Shown: positions 9,335 to 18,064, counted from the stretch's first letter. The stretch is DNA of 64,000 nucleotides from Paenibacillus sp. (GCA_023512345.1 JAILZT010000005.1:62001-126000); one strand, 5' to 3'. Notes: a model not told the origin generated them from the letters alone. A program made the numbers and translations.

Positions 9335-10486
9335 TTATAATATTTTTTTGAATAAGGCAATTACTTCATCTTTTGTAGGAATAAAAGGATTACCCGGCGC
9401 ACAAGCATCCTTCATAGCATTCTCGGATAATAGATCAAGATCGACTTCATCTACTCCTAGCTCCGATAGCTTGGCGGGAATTCCTACTTCTTTAGACAGT
9501 TCTTTGATAGATTCGATGACGAAATCAGCGCATTCCTTGTCACTCTTATCATTAACCTGTAAGCCGATCGCTTTAGCAATAGCTCTGAATTTCTCCGGCA
9601 CATATTTAGCATTCTCTTCCTCTACATAAGGCAACAGCATAGCGTTACATACTCCATGCGGAAGATCATATACTCCACCAAGCTGATGAGCCATAGCATG
9701 AACATAACCAAGTCCCGCATTATTAAAGGCTAAACCACCGAGGAAAATCGCATAAACCATCTGCTCGCGTGCTTCAATATCATGGCCGTTCTTCACTGTG
9801 CGAGCCAAATTATTGAAGATAATCTCTACTGCGGCCAGCGCCGTTGCATCGGTTACAGGATAAGCACCCGGAGTCACCAATGCCTCAATCGCATGGGTCA
9901 GTGCATCCATTCCCGTTGCAGCGGTAAGGTCAGCTGGTTTATCAACCATCAGCTCGGGATCATTTACAGAGAGGGTTGCGATACTATTTTTATCCACCAT
10001 AACCATCTTCACTTTACGTTCTTCATCTGTAATCACATAGTTGATCGTTACTTCACTTGACGTCCCTGCAGTCGTGTTAACCGCCACAATTGGCAGTGAT
10101 TTATTTTTGGATTTGTGAACGCCTTCATACTCTGAAATATGCCCGCCGTTCGTTGCGATGATCCCAATAGCTTTCGCTGTATCCTGTGGTGAACCTCCGC
10201 CGATAGAGATCAGATAGTCACATCCATGAGACTCTAGAAATTCCACACCATCATGTACATTTTTGCAGGTAGGATTCGGCTTTACTTCATCATAAACGAC
10301 ATATTCGATTCCAGCATCATCCAATACCGTCAGGAGCTTACCGGCTATACCACTCTTCACCAAAAACTTATCCGTAACCACCAAGGCTTTCTTCAAATTC
10401 AACTCTTGGATGTAAGGACCCAAATCCTTCAGGCAACCTTTACCCATAATGTTGATGGATGGCACATAGTACACACGAGTACTCAT
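9335..10486 (-). CDS. fucO: Iron-containing alcohol dehydrogenase, probable lactaldehyde reductase
   Basis: A 383-residue group III (Fe-dependent) alcohol dehydrogenase. The NAD-binding GGGSPQDTAKAIG lies near residue 97. The metal-ligand segment NNAGLGYVHAMAHQLGG continues into YDLPHGVCNAMLLP. Placement at the head of a rhamnose operon argues that it reduces L-lactaldehyde, the aldolase product, to 1,2-propanediol, as FucO does in E. coli. That assignment is from context; general alcohol dehydrogenases of this family look alike. An in-frame upstream start (10531) was rejected because CTAGGAGG lies ten bases before the ATG at 10486. Regulation is expected from the divergent DeoR protein. Confidence 0.82.
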   Translation of the reverse strand: MSTRVYYVPSINIMGKGCLKDLGPYIQELNLKKALVVTDKFLVKSGIAGKLLTVLDDAGIEYVVYDEVKPNPTCKNVHDGVEFLESHGCDYLISIGGGSPQDTAKAIGIIATNGGHISEYEGVHKSKNKSLPIVAVNTTAGTSSEVTINYVITDEERKVKMVMVDKNSIATLSVNDPELMVDKPADLTAATGMDALTHAIEALVTPGAYPVTDATALAAVEIIFNNLARTVKNGHDIEAREQMVYAIFLGGLAFNNAGLGYVHAMAHQLGGVYDLPHGVCNAMLLPYVEEENAKYVPEKFRAIAKAIGLQVNDKSDKECADFVIESIKELSKEVGIPAKLSELGVDEVDLDLLSENAMKDACAPGNPFIPTKDEVIALFKKIL

Positions 10487-10590
10487 GAATAGACAACCTC
10501 CTAGTATTTTTAAAAAAGGTATGTAGTTCATATCGTTTCATCATCTGCTTGCTTTGCAATCTCATCGTAGCTCCATAAATCTGTATTGTC

Positions 10591-10627
10591 AACAAATAAA
10601 ATATAAATAATGTTGTTTTTATTTGTT
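10591..10627. promoter_or_regulatory. Candidate RhaR (DeoR-type) operator between fucO and rhaR
   Basis: AACAAATAAAA (10591-10601) and TTTTATTTGTT (10617-10627) form a perfect 11-bp inverted repeat with a 15-bp spacer. TTTGTTT also recurs at 10622, 10633 and 10675. AT-rich TTTGTTT-like boxes of this kind are typical DeoR-family sites. The position between divergent genes fits control of both. Confidence 0.55.
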
Positions 10628-10776
10628 TACTCTTTGTTTTGAGGAGTTTATACTGAAATAAAGGCTGTTTCACCTTTGTTTGTTGCAAAACACAGATTTC
10701 CATGTTTAGCTTAATAGTAGAAAATATAACCTTACATTATTAGCGAATTCATAGTTTCCTCGGGAAAGGTGATCTT

Positions 10777-11532
10777 ATGTTAGCTGGCGAAAGACGTAAT
10801 AAAATAATAGATCTGGTACATCAGGACAAACGGGTGCTGGTCTCAGATTTAAGCCGAATGTTCGAAGTGACGGAAGAAACTATACGCAGGGATTTGGAGA
10901 AATTAGAGAAGGATGGCATCCTAAGCCGCACCTATGGAGGTGCCATGCTGAATCGGCATACCAATGAGGATTTGCCTTTCGTAACACGCAATGCCCTCAA
11001 TACGGATATCAAACGCAATATTGCACTGAAGGCACTCGACCTAATTAATGATGGAGATACACTTATGGTTGATCCCAGCTCCACCTCCTTCGAGTTCCTG
11101 AAGCTGCTGGGCAATAAAAACAACCTGACAATCATAACCAATTCTATTAATGTTCTGCATGAGTTTGCGAATTCGACGATGAACATCATCTCCACCGGTG
11201 GCTCTCTCCGCTACCGTTCGTTATCTCTTGTGGGTCCTGTAGCTCATGACACTATTCAACGCTACAATGTGGACACAGCTGTGATTAGCTGCAAAGGGGT
11301 AGATGCGGAGAATGGCGTGACGGATTCCAATGAACCGGAGTGCGAGCTGAAAAAATACATGCTGCGGCAGGCTAACAAGGTCATATTGCTCGCCGATCAT
11401 ACCAAGTTTGATAAAACAGCCTTCACCAAGCTGGTGGAATTAAGCCGAATTGACTATTTGATTACAGACCGTAAGCCTTCTGAAATATGGCTGAAACGAC
11501 TGAATGAAGCTAATATCGAGGTTATGTATTAA
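10777..11532 (+). CDS. rhaR: DeoR-family regulator of rhamnose genes
   Basis: A 251-residue DeoR protein. An N-terminal helix-turn-helix (residues 1-57) contains the signature VSDLSRMFEVTEETIRRDLE and LSRTYGGAML. The C-terminal DeoRC sensor domain has DPSSTSFEFLKLL, ITNSINVL and the effector loop DSNEPECELKKYML. ATG at 10777 follows GGGAAAGGTGATCTT. It diverges from the fucO-rhaBAD unit, the arrangement of B. subtilis RhaR (YulB), which represses rha genes and responds to a phosphorylated rhamnose intermediate. The gene symbol is inferred from context. Confidence 0.82.
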   Translation: MLAGERRNKIIDLVHQDKRVLVSDLSRMFEVTEETIRRDLEKLEKDGILSRTYGGAMLNRHTNEDLPFVTRNALNTDIKRNIALKALDLINDGDTLMVDPSSTSFEFLKLLGNKNNLTIITNSINVLHEFANSTMNIISTGGSLRYRSLSLVGPVAHDTIQRYNVDTAVISCKGVDAENGVTDSNEPECELKKYMLRQANKVILLADHTKFDKTAFTKLVELSRIDYLITDRKPSEIWLKRLNEANIEVMY

Positions 11533-11562
11533 GTGGATGGACAGAGGATAGCGATTCAAACT

Positions 11563-11591
11563 GGTTTAGTTGTACAAAGTGCAACTAAACC
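11563..11591. repeat. 10-bp perfect inverted repeat downstream of rhaR
   Basis: GGTTTAGTTG and CAACTAAACC flank a 9-nt loop. There is no T-run, so it is not a textbook terminator. It is the first of three hairpins between rhaR and the convergent histidine kinase gene. Confidence 0.6.
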
Positions 11592-11596
11592 TAAAA

Positions 11597-11614
11597 TTAG
11601 AGTTAGAGTTAGAG
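11597..11614. repeat. Three tandem TTAGAG hexamers
   Basis: Three exact tandem copies of TTAGAG lie between two hairpins in the gap between convergent genes. No coding function is visible. Confidence 0.6.
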
Positions 11615-11617
11615 TTT

Positions 11618-11655
11618 CTAAAGGCCGTCCCCTTTTTATGGGAAACGGCCTTTAG
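11618..11655. terminator. Hairpin, probable rhaR terminator
   Basis: CTAAAGGCCGT pairs perfectly with ACGGCCTTTAG, with further C/G pairing inside. The stem is long enough to stop transcription of rhaR, although no clear U-tract follows on either strand. Confidence 0.55.
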
Positions 11656-11694
11656 GGTTATACAAACTTAATTAGTACTTTCTACTCTAAGTAT

Positions 11695-11740
11695 AAAATC
11701 CGAACCCTGATTCTCAGTGTGAACCGGGGTTCGGATTTTA
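11695..11740. terminator. Terminator of histidine kinase operon (bidirectional)
   Basis: AAAATCCGAACCC and GGGTTCGGATTTT form a 13-bp perfect stem directly at the kinase stop codon. On the minus strand the stem is followed by ATTTTATAC. A and T flanks on both sides allow action in both directions. Confidence 0.8.
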
Positions 11741-13123
11741 CTTTTCGGGGGTGGAATAAAGAAGAGGAAGTTGAACCGATACGGTTGTTCCTTTTTCCAA
11801 TGCGCTTGTAACTTCAATCTGACCGTGATGCAGATCAACAACTCGCTTAACAATAGACAACCCTATACCGCTGCCGCCCACTTCTCGGCTTCTGGCTTTA
11901 TCCACTTTATAAAAAGGCTTGAATATATTCCTAATTTCCTCTTCAGGCATCCCCACTCCGTTGTCCGCAATCTGAATCAGCACTTGATCCCCTTGTTCTA
12001 TGGCTGTTATAGAGATCATTCCGTCCTTATCCGTGAATTTGATGCTGTTACTTAAGAGGTTGCTCCATATCTGACTCAGACGATCCTCGTCGGCTACGAT
12101 CGTTATTGAGGGCAGTTCAAGGTCAAGGGTAACATTTTTCACGGACCACTGCGGTTCCAGAGAAATTACAATTTTACGAAGCTGCTCATCTAAAGAAAAG
12201 CTCTCTGGTGACAGTTGAAGATGCTCATATTCAAGCGTAGACAATTGTAGTAAATCACCGCATAACCTGGAGAGACGGTCACTCTCTTGCTCAATAATAT
12301 TCAATACCCGCAGCCGGCTGGCTTCGTCCATATCTTTACGCTTTAAGGCTTGGGTGAACCCCTTAATCGATGTTAGTGGAGACTGAAATTCATGGGAAAC
12401 GTCAGAGACGAACTGCTTGCGGATTCCCTCAAGCGTCCCTAACTCCTGAGCCATAACATTAAAGCTTCTTGTCAGTTGCCCAATCTCATCATTTCGTTTC
12501 GTTTGCAAGCTAACACTGAAATCTCCCTTTGCCATTCTACGTGTCGCCCGCGTCAATTGCTGTAAAGGAAGTACGATATATCTCGCTGCCAAAAGAATTA
12601 GAATGCTCCCGCAGCCCAGCACGATCAGTAATTGGGACTTCATGAAATTAGCAACTTTATTGAGTAATTCACTAATTTCAGGTGATATGAAAAGTGCTCT
12701 AGGTGACCCGTCAATTGAAAACGGAATGCCCACCGTCAACTCCTTTCTACCTCTAACTCCCTTACTCAGATCGCTGCGAAAAAACTCTCCCTTCAGGACG
12801 GATTGAAGATTCGCTTCATCTTTACTTGCCTGTTCACCAATCTCTTTGCTGCTTGTATACAGCTGGTTACCTTCATTGTCATACATCCGTACAGAATATA
12901 ACGGCAGGGAAGTTACCCCCTTCATCAGGGAGTCGAGATTTTCACCATGCTCCTCTTCATACGCCTTAATAATAACTTTGCCGCTCTCCATCATATCGTC
13001 CTGAATCATGGTTTTGATCTGCCCAATGTATAGACTATTGATGAGCAGCGAACCAATGACACCACTGATCATAATAGCTCCCAGAAAAGTTATAACCACT
13101 CGGACATAAAGCGATTTAATCAT
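11738..13123 (-). CDS. Sensor histidine kinase (HAMP-HisKA-HATPase)
   Basis: A 461-residue membrane kinase. Two transmembrane segments (about residues 8-30 and 166-190) bracket a 135-residue extracytoplasmic sensor. A HAMP linker follows (ARYIVLPLQQLTRATRRMAKGD). The phospho-accepting His is in VSDVSHEFQSPLTSIKGF, with Q-S replacing the common R-T. N, G1 and G2 boxes appear in IWSNLLSNSIKF, IADNGVGMP and GGSGIGLSIVKRVV. ATG at 13123 follows TTGGAGGTTCTCC. It overlaps the upstream response regulator gene by eight bases. The signal is unknown; the architecture is BaeS/ResE-like. Confidence 0.9.
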   Translation of the reverse strand: MIKSLYVRVVITFLGAIMISGVIGSLLINSLYIGQIKTMIQDDMMESGKVIIKAYEEEHGENLDSLMKGVTSLPLYSVRMYDNEGNQLYTSSKEIGEQASKDEANLQSVLKGEFFRSDLSKGVRGRKELTVGIPFSIDGSPRALFISPEISELLNKVANFMKSQLLIVLGCGSILILLAARYIVLPLQQLTRATRRMAKGDFSVSLQTKRNDEIGQLTRSFNVMAQELGTLEGIRKQFVSDVSHEFQSPLTSIKGFTQALKRKDMDEASRLRVLNIIEQESDRLSRLCGDLLQLSTLEYEHLQLSPESFSLDEQLRKIVISLEPQWSVKNVTLDLELPSITIVADEDRLSQIWSNLLSNSIKFTDKDGMISITAIEQGDQVLIQIADNGVGMPEEEIRNIFKPFYKVDKARSREVGGSGIGLSIVKRVVDLHHGQIEVTSALEKGTTVSVQLPLLYSTPEK

Positions 13124-13799
13124 GGAGAACCTCCAACCGATATCCCATACCTCTTAAAGTAACTATTTTGAAATCATGACTATAATTCTGAAACCGCTCC
13201 CGCAGACGCTTGATATGGGTATCAACCGTTCGTTCATCCCCGTCATATTCATAACCCCAGATCTGACGAATCAGCATGTCCCGAGTGAAGATTTGTCCGG
13301 GATAGCTCGCCAGCTTGCATAATAGTTCAAACTCCTTAAGAGGGAGTGTAGCCGATGCTCCTGAGTCCGCATAAAAAACCTGATAGCTCTTTTTATCCAG
13401 AGTTACGTCACCAAGCCTGATCGTATGTGAGGTCGATATTCCATAACGTTTGAGCAAAGCCTTTACCCGCATAACCAATTCCATCGGATCAAATGGCTTC
13501 ACCAGATAATCATCTGTACCCAGTCGGAACCCTTTGATTTTGTCCGCAGGTTCCCCTTTTGCTGTAATCATAAGTATGGGCTTATCCCCTGATTCCCTGA
13601 GTCTTCTGCAAAGCTCCCAGCCATCCATTCCCGGCATCATGATATCGATAATTGCCAGATCAACCGGATTATTCTCGTAGTAATCCCAAGCATCCAAACC
13701 GTTACTTTTCTCTATAATCTCCATGCCCTCATCTTCTAAAAACAACCTCACTAGCTCACGAATGTGAGCTTCATCATCAACAACCATAATCATTGTCAT
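13116..13799 (-). CDS. OmpR/PhoB-family response regulator
   Basis: A 227-residue two-domain regulator. The receiver domain has the acidic pocket DDE near residues 8-10, the phospho-acceptor Asp in LAIIDIMMPGMDGWEL, and the switch Lys in LVKPFDPMEL. The C-terminal winged helix contains LPLKEFELLCKLASYPGQIF and RTVDTHIKRLRERF with the wing GMGYRLE. It is translationally coupled to the kinase (8-bp overlap), which follows it. The regulon is not evident. The start is uncertain because ATG codons at residues 1, 3 and 5 share a weak G-rich ribosome site. Confidence 0.92.
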   Translation of the reverse strand: MTMIMVVDDEAHIRELVRLFLEDEGMEIIEKSNGLDAWDYYENNPVDLAIIDIMMPGMDGWELCRRLRESGDKPILMITAKGEPADKIKGFRLGTDDYLVKPFDPMELVMRVKALLKRYGISTSHTIRLGDVTLDKKSYQVFYADSGASATLPLKEFELLCKLASYPGQIFTRDMLIRQIWGYEYDGDERTVDTHIKRLRERFQNYSHDFKIVTLRGMGYRLEVLHD

Positions 13800-13906
13800 C
13801 CATACCGCCCCACTTCATAATCAAAATTCGCTTAAAATACCTTTTTATTATATTCTCTTTATTTGAACTCCAAGTGAACTGAATATTACAATTGTACCAT
13901 TAACGC

Positions 13907-13946
13907 AAAAAACCGACTCACCCTGTATAGTCTAAAGGTGAATCGG
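13907..13946 (-). terminator. Terminator of the GH28-like/GH43 gene
   Basis: On the minus strand CCGATTCACC and GGTGAGTCGG pair around a 14-nt loop and are followed by TTTTTTGCG, 44 bp beyond the glycosidase stop. Confidence 0.8.
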
Positions 13947-13989
13947 CCGAGTATATGCATTTTATGCCTTTTAGAACGCCTAGTAAATC

Positions 13990-16900
13990 CTATCCTAATA
14001 CTCCTCTATACTCAAAGAATTCGAAATACGCAACCTTCTCCTGCTGATCCAAATCCTGCGCACAAACCCCGATATAGGATCCGGTGAAGCCGAGCTTCCC
14101 CCCGTATTCGTCAGAAAGAGTTCCGAAATCAAGTGGTGTGCAAACTGCGGTCCATTGGATCCCATCGGGTGAAGCATAGAACAACAAGTCACGACCGGAG
14201 ATTTCTGCTTTCAAGTAATATCGGTCCCAGTCCTTCACCGAAATTTGCATCGAAGAGATCTCATCATATTTGCCGCCTATGCACTGCACTACACCCAGGC
14301 ATTTCCCTCTAATCTCATCTGCAGTTACACGCAAATAATAGTAATCAGAATCATCATAATAGCAGACCAACCCAGCCATTTGCAGGAAGCTATCGGGTTC
14401 AAACTCTAGACAAGTAGTCGCTTTGCACTCAAAATGCTGAATCGGCCGCGCCACCATACTCTGATCATGTAAAGAAGCCAGTGATTCTCTGCCTTTCATG
14501 CTTAAGTAACCCGGACGTTCACGCAAACTAACCCATGATTCATCAAAAGGCACACGCAAGCTTTGGTATGGATACCCAAGCTTTTCCCCCTCGAAATCAT
14601 CCTTTTCCGGTAACTCGTCAAAGGGATGCGCAGGCAATTCTGGAGCCATAGTCTCCATTGCTGGTAATTTACCGCCATGAGCCAATCGCAACCATCCATC
14701 ATCAGTCCAAACACAGCGCTGAATCGCCGTTTCTCTTCCCAGTGGATTCATCGTTCTTGTCCCTGGAATAGGTCGTGTGCACAAATGAGCCATATACCAC
14801 TCACCTGTTTGGGTTTCCACGAGTGAACCATGACCTGCCTGTTGGAATGGATAGGTCAAGTCATGTGCAGTTGTCATAATCGGGAAGTCAGGATCTGTTT
14901 CATAAGGTCCAATAAGTGTGCGGCTTCTTGCCAACGTGACCATATGGTTGACCCCTGTACCACCCTCAGCAACAAGTAGGTAATAATATCCGTCACGCTT
15001 GTACATTTGCGGCCCTTCGGTTACCCCAATGGGTGTTCCTTTGTAGATTTCGTGGATAGGTCCAGTCAACCTGCCGGTTGTCGGATCATACTCCTGCATA
15101 ATAATTCCAGAGAAGTTGCTGTGATTTTTGCGGAAGTCCCAGCGCATATTCAGCAGCCATTTACGGCCATCTGAATCATGGAACAAAAAAGGGTCAAATC
15201 CGCTGCCATTCAACCGTGTGGGCTCGCTCCAAGGACCTAGAATATCAGTCGCCGTAATTAAATAGTTATGTAAATCTTTGTATACACTTTTCCGCGATTT
15301 AACATCCGTAAATAACAAGTAGTACACACCATTGTCATAAGATAATGCCGGTGCCCAAATGGAGCCGGAACTTCCATTCCCACGCAGATCAACCTGAGAC
15401 GTTTCTGTCAGTACGCGAGTAATGGAGTGCCAATGCACTAAATCCCTCGAATGATGAATTTCCACGCCTGGAAACCATTCAAAGGTGGACGTTGCTATAT
15501 AATAATCCTCACCTACCCGGATAAAGGATGGATCGGGGTGAAAGCCAGTCAGAATAGGATTTCGAATCATTTGTACCATGTCACTATCTCCTTTTTCATG
15601 GAATGAATTGGAACAACTATCCTCTTTCATAAAAACAACATTCTGAGCAAAATCATTAATGCTGATATAATCTTCCTCCAGATGATCAACAAGCTCGCCG
15701 TTTATCCGTAGATTAATAAAAGTGACTCCGTCGACGACTCGTTCTACATCATATCCTTGAATACGGGATGGATTCTCACTGTTACCGTGGTATTCGATAT
15801 TCTTGAAAGTTATATTCTGGATGCGTGACCCGGGCACAGGATTGTAATCCTTGTTAAAAACAACCCTGATATCGAACAGCTGCCCCTGCTCAAAATCATC
15901 AACACGGATGTTACTGTACAGGATATTGCGTATCGTATTCCGGTCACCTGCATTGATCGCCATAGCTCCCCAATAGTTCTCTTGAGGCTCATGATGCTCC
16001 AAAATATCGATATTGTCGAAGACTATATTCTCAATCAAATCACCCTTACCTTGGTGATCTCCATGCGTCCCAATCATCAGCGGATGTGCGACATCTGCCC
16101 AGAGAACAGAATCGGTAACCGATATATTACGAGAATCCCCATAGAAATCCCACCGAGCCCCATAAATGGCGATACAATCATCTGAATTGCGCATAAAGAC
16201 ATCTGTAATCCTCACATCACAGCAAGACATCATATCAATCCCATCACTCCAGCCCCGCGTACTGAACGATTTAAAGTTGGTGATAACAATATGATCTGAC
16301 TGTCCAAGGAAGATGCTGTAATGCGGCGGGTCAATAACGGTTATACCTTCCACACTTACATGACTTGAAAATACAATTCGAACACCTCGAAAAGCAGAGA
16401 ACCGATGAAACTCTGACAAATACAAGAATCCCCGGCCACGGATATGTACATCCTGCACGTTCTCACATACCAGTGAACCGATTACTACCGCACCGCCCGC
16501 GATATATACAGTTATTCCAGAAGGTATACGAAGTACTGTTTCTTCGATGTAATGAGATCCCGCTGTAAAATATAACACCTCCAGAACCCTGCCCTTATCC
16601 GTATTACTAGAAGCAAGTAACCGCAGCAAGTCCTGCGTACGATGAATGCCCGGCTTCACAAGTACAACATTCCCATCCACTTGCTGTGGGGGCTCTACCT
16701 CTAATGGATTTGCGAACAAATGCAAATTGCGGAACAATTCACCATTGATTTCTATAGATAGTTTCATAGGTTGGTCCACACAAAAGTGAATCTTATCCTC
16801 TCGCTGATTAAAATGGATGTTCCGTGATTTAGGACGAATTACAACTTTATCTAACTTGGTATAATGACATTTAACTTCGACTTCCACCATACCTTCCATA

Positions 16901-17061
16901 TCAAAAGAAGCCATAGAAGCCGAGCGTACCTGATGCATATCCACTTTTACTTCATAAATACTAAGCTCTATCCATTCCCCATCAACGGGTCTGACCCGTA
17001 CACTGAAATCCTCACAAGTTGGAATATTAGCTGGGGAGGAGTAGGTAATTACCTGGTTCAT
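13990..17061 (-). CDS. Fused GH28-like beta-helix / GH43 beta-xylosidase-type glycosidase
   Basis: A 1023-residue open frame joining two complete-looking enzymes. Residues 1-490 form a right-handed parallel beta-helix of polygalacturonase type (GH28-like), with SDGIDMMSC (about 272) and RNSDDCIAIYG (about 291), then GTHGDHQGKGDLIENI. Residues 495-1023 match GH43 SXA/XynB-type beta-xylosidase/arabinofuranosidases: GFHPDPSFIR (probable base Asp), STFEWFPGVEIHHSRDLVHW, GFDPFLFHDSDGRKW, VTEGPQMYK (probable acid Glu) and a C-terminal beta-sandwich. No signal peptide is present, so the location is cytoplasmic. ATG at 17061 follows CTGGAGGAT; longer upstream starts lack a ribosome site. At the junction AAAAAGGAG lies eight bases before an in-frame ATG at 15579, so the GH43 part can probably also be made alone. 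The gene diverges from an AraC regulator. Confidence 0.85.
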   Translation of the reverse strand: MNQVITYSSPANIPTCEDFSVRVRPVDGEWIELSIYEVKVDMHQVRSASMASFDMEGMVEVEVKCHYTKLDKVVIRPKSRNIHFNQREDKIHFCVDQPMKLSIEINGELFRNLHLFANPLEVEPPQQVDGNVVLVKPGIHRTQDLLRLLASSNTDKGRVLEVLYFTAGSHYIEETVLRIPSGITVYIAGGAVVIGSLVCENVQDVHIRGRGFLYLSEFHRFSAFRGVRIVFSSHVSVEGITVIDPPHYSIFLGQSDHIVITNFKSFSTRGWSDGIDMMSCCDVRITDVFMRNSDDCIAIYGARWDFYGDSRNISVTDSVLWADVAHPLMIGTHGDHQGKGDLIENIVFDNIDILEHHEPQENYWGAMAINAGDRNTIRNILYSNIRVDDFEQGQLFDIRVVFNKDYNPVPGSRIQNITFKNIEYHGNSENPSRIQGYDVERVVDGVTFINLRINGELVDHLEEDYISINDFAQNVVFMKEDSCSNSFHEKGDSDMVQMIRNPILTGFHPDPSFIRVGEDYYIATSTFEWFPGVEIHHSRDLVHWHSITRVLTETSQVDLRGNGSSGSIWAPALSYDNGVYYLLFTDVKSRKSVYKDLHNYLITATDILGPWSEPTRLNGSGFDPFLFHDSDGRKWLLNMRWDFRKNHSNFSGIIMQEYDPTTGRLTGPIHEIYKGTPIGVTEGPQMYKRDGYYYLLVAEGGTGVNHMVTLARSRTLIGPYETDPDFPIMTTAHDLTYPFQQAGHGSLVETQTGEWYMAHLCTRPIPGTRTMNPLGRETAIQRCVWTDDGWLRLAHGGKLPAMETMAPELPAHPFDELPEKDDFEGEKLGYPYQSLRVPFDESWVSLRERPGYLSMKGRESLASLHDQSMVARPIQHFECKATTCLEFEPDSFLQMAGLVCYYDDSDYYYLRVTADEIRGKCLGVVQCIGGKYDEISSMQISVKDWDRYYLKAEISGRDLLFYASPDGIQWTAVCTPLDFGTLSDEYGGKLGFTGSYIGVCAQDLDQQEKVAYFEFFEYRGVLG
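15579..15596 (-). promoter_or_regulatory. Internal ribosome binding site and start for the GH43 half
   Basis: AAAAAGGAG (15588-15596) is separated by eight bases from the ATG at 15577-15579, in frame with the long ORF. Initiation here would give a 529-residue GH43 enzyme, close to the usual 530-540 residues of this group. The ribosome site itself is translated in the fusion as part of HEKGDSDM. Confidence 0.7.
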
Positions 17062-17105
17062 ACAGTTATCCTCCAGTATTCGATTCATATTCCTTACATC
17101 GTTCA

Positions 17106-17119
17106 TTTTAACGCTTACA
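17106..17119 (-). promoter_or_regulatory. Candidate cre (CcpA) site upstream of the GH28-like/GH43 gene
   Basis: TTTTAACGCTTACA matches 12 of 14 positions of TGWAANCGNTNWCA. It lies about 45 bp upstream of the glycosidase start, between the divergent genes. By-eye match only. Confidence 0.35.
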
Positions 17120-17192
17120 TCGGGCTTAAAGTTATGATAGGATATGATAAAATGTTTATATTTTGTCATCATGAAGGAGTATGGAGAGAGGC

Positions 17193-18050
17193 ATGAAACA
17201 ACTGTTTGAGCCTGTTATTTTTGATAAACGGAAGACCCTGGTCTGGGATTATAAATTATACACAGATGATCATTACAAGGGATATTATCACTGGCATCAA
17301 TGTTGTGAAATTATGTTCGTGCATGCAGGTCAGGGCAATGTTGTGGTTAATCAGCAGATGTACGACATTCGCAAGGGTATGCTCTTCTTTTTCCAGCCCT
17401 ATCAACTCCATCGCATCTATTCAGAGGTCTCTACAGACTGTCCGTTCGAACGTACGATCTTTTATATTGAACCTACTATCGCCGAGAAGTTGTTGATGAA
17501 CTTTGCCAAACGAAAAGCGTTGTTCTCTGGCCTCACGCACGGTAATGATATGAACTATGCTTACGATCTAAACGCCAATTTCGGCGCTGTGGAGTGGGTA
17601 CTCGAATCTTATGAACGTTCACAACAGAATAACCAAGAGGAAGATAGTGAAGACATTACGATGTTACTGCTCCAGCTTCTTAATTGTCTTGAAACAGATA
17701 GCACTGAGCTGCGCCGCAACTCTGAGCTTAGAAATCTGCGTTATTCCGAAAAAATAATGAAATGGATCGAGGAGCATTTTTCGGAGGAGGTTAATCTGGA
17801 GCAACTGGCAAATGAAATTCATTTGTCAAAATCCTACATTTCCAGAATCTTTCATCAGGAAACGGGTGGACGATTAGTCGATTATTTAACAGCAAGAAGG
17901 ATAAAACAAGCCTGCCGACTGCTTGGAACAACTACGCTCAGTGTAGAGCAAATAGGCATTAATGTGGGTTTTCCGAATGCTTCTTATTTCAATCAACTGT
18001 TCAAAAGAGTGGTTGGAACTACTCCGCTTAAATATCGGAAAAGTGAATAA
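17193..18050 (+). CDS. AraC-family transcriptional regulator
   Basis: A 285-residue regulator with an N-terminal cupin-like sugar-sensing domain (YYHWHQCCEIMFVHAGQG near residue 30) and a C-terminal double helix-turn-helix (about 185-285) containing HLSKSYISRIFHQETG and the second-helix signature VGFPNASYFNQLFKRVVG. The ATG at 17193 follows GGAGAGAGGC; an ATG at 17181 sits only one base from AAGGAG and is less likely. It diverges from the GH28-like/GH43 gene and probably activates it in response to a hemicellulose- or pectin-derived sugar. Confidence 0.88.
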   Translation: MKQLFEPVIFDKRKTLVWDYKLYTDDHYKGYYHWHQCCEIMFVHAGQGNVVVNQQMYDIRKGMLFFFQPYQLHRIYSEVSTDCPFERTIFYIEPTIAEKLLMNFAKRKALFSGLTHGNDMNYAYDLNANFGAVEWVLESYERSQQNNQEEDSEDITMLLLQLLNCLETDSTELRRNSELRNLRYSEKIMKWIEEHFSEEVNLEQLANEIHLSKSYISRIFHQETGGRLVDYLTARRIKQACRLLGTTTLSVEQIGINVGFPNASYFNQLFKRVVGTTPLKYRKSE

Positions 18051-18064
18051 ATACAATAAGAACG

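Noticed and set aside
11597-11614. TTAGAG tandem repeats as a phase-variation tract
   Set aside because: Only three copies, not within a gene or promoter spacer; nothing for slippage to switch.
11668-11853. 61-codon minus-strand frame
   Set aside because: Runs through the kinase terminator and the 3' end of the kinase gene in another frame; no ribosome site.
13116-17061. Two-component system at 11.7-13.8 kb as regulator of the GH28-like/GH43 gene
   Set aside because: A terminator at 13907-13946 separates them and the AraC gene on the other side is the more natural regulator.
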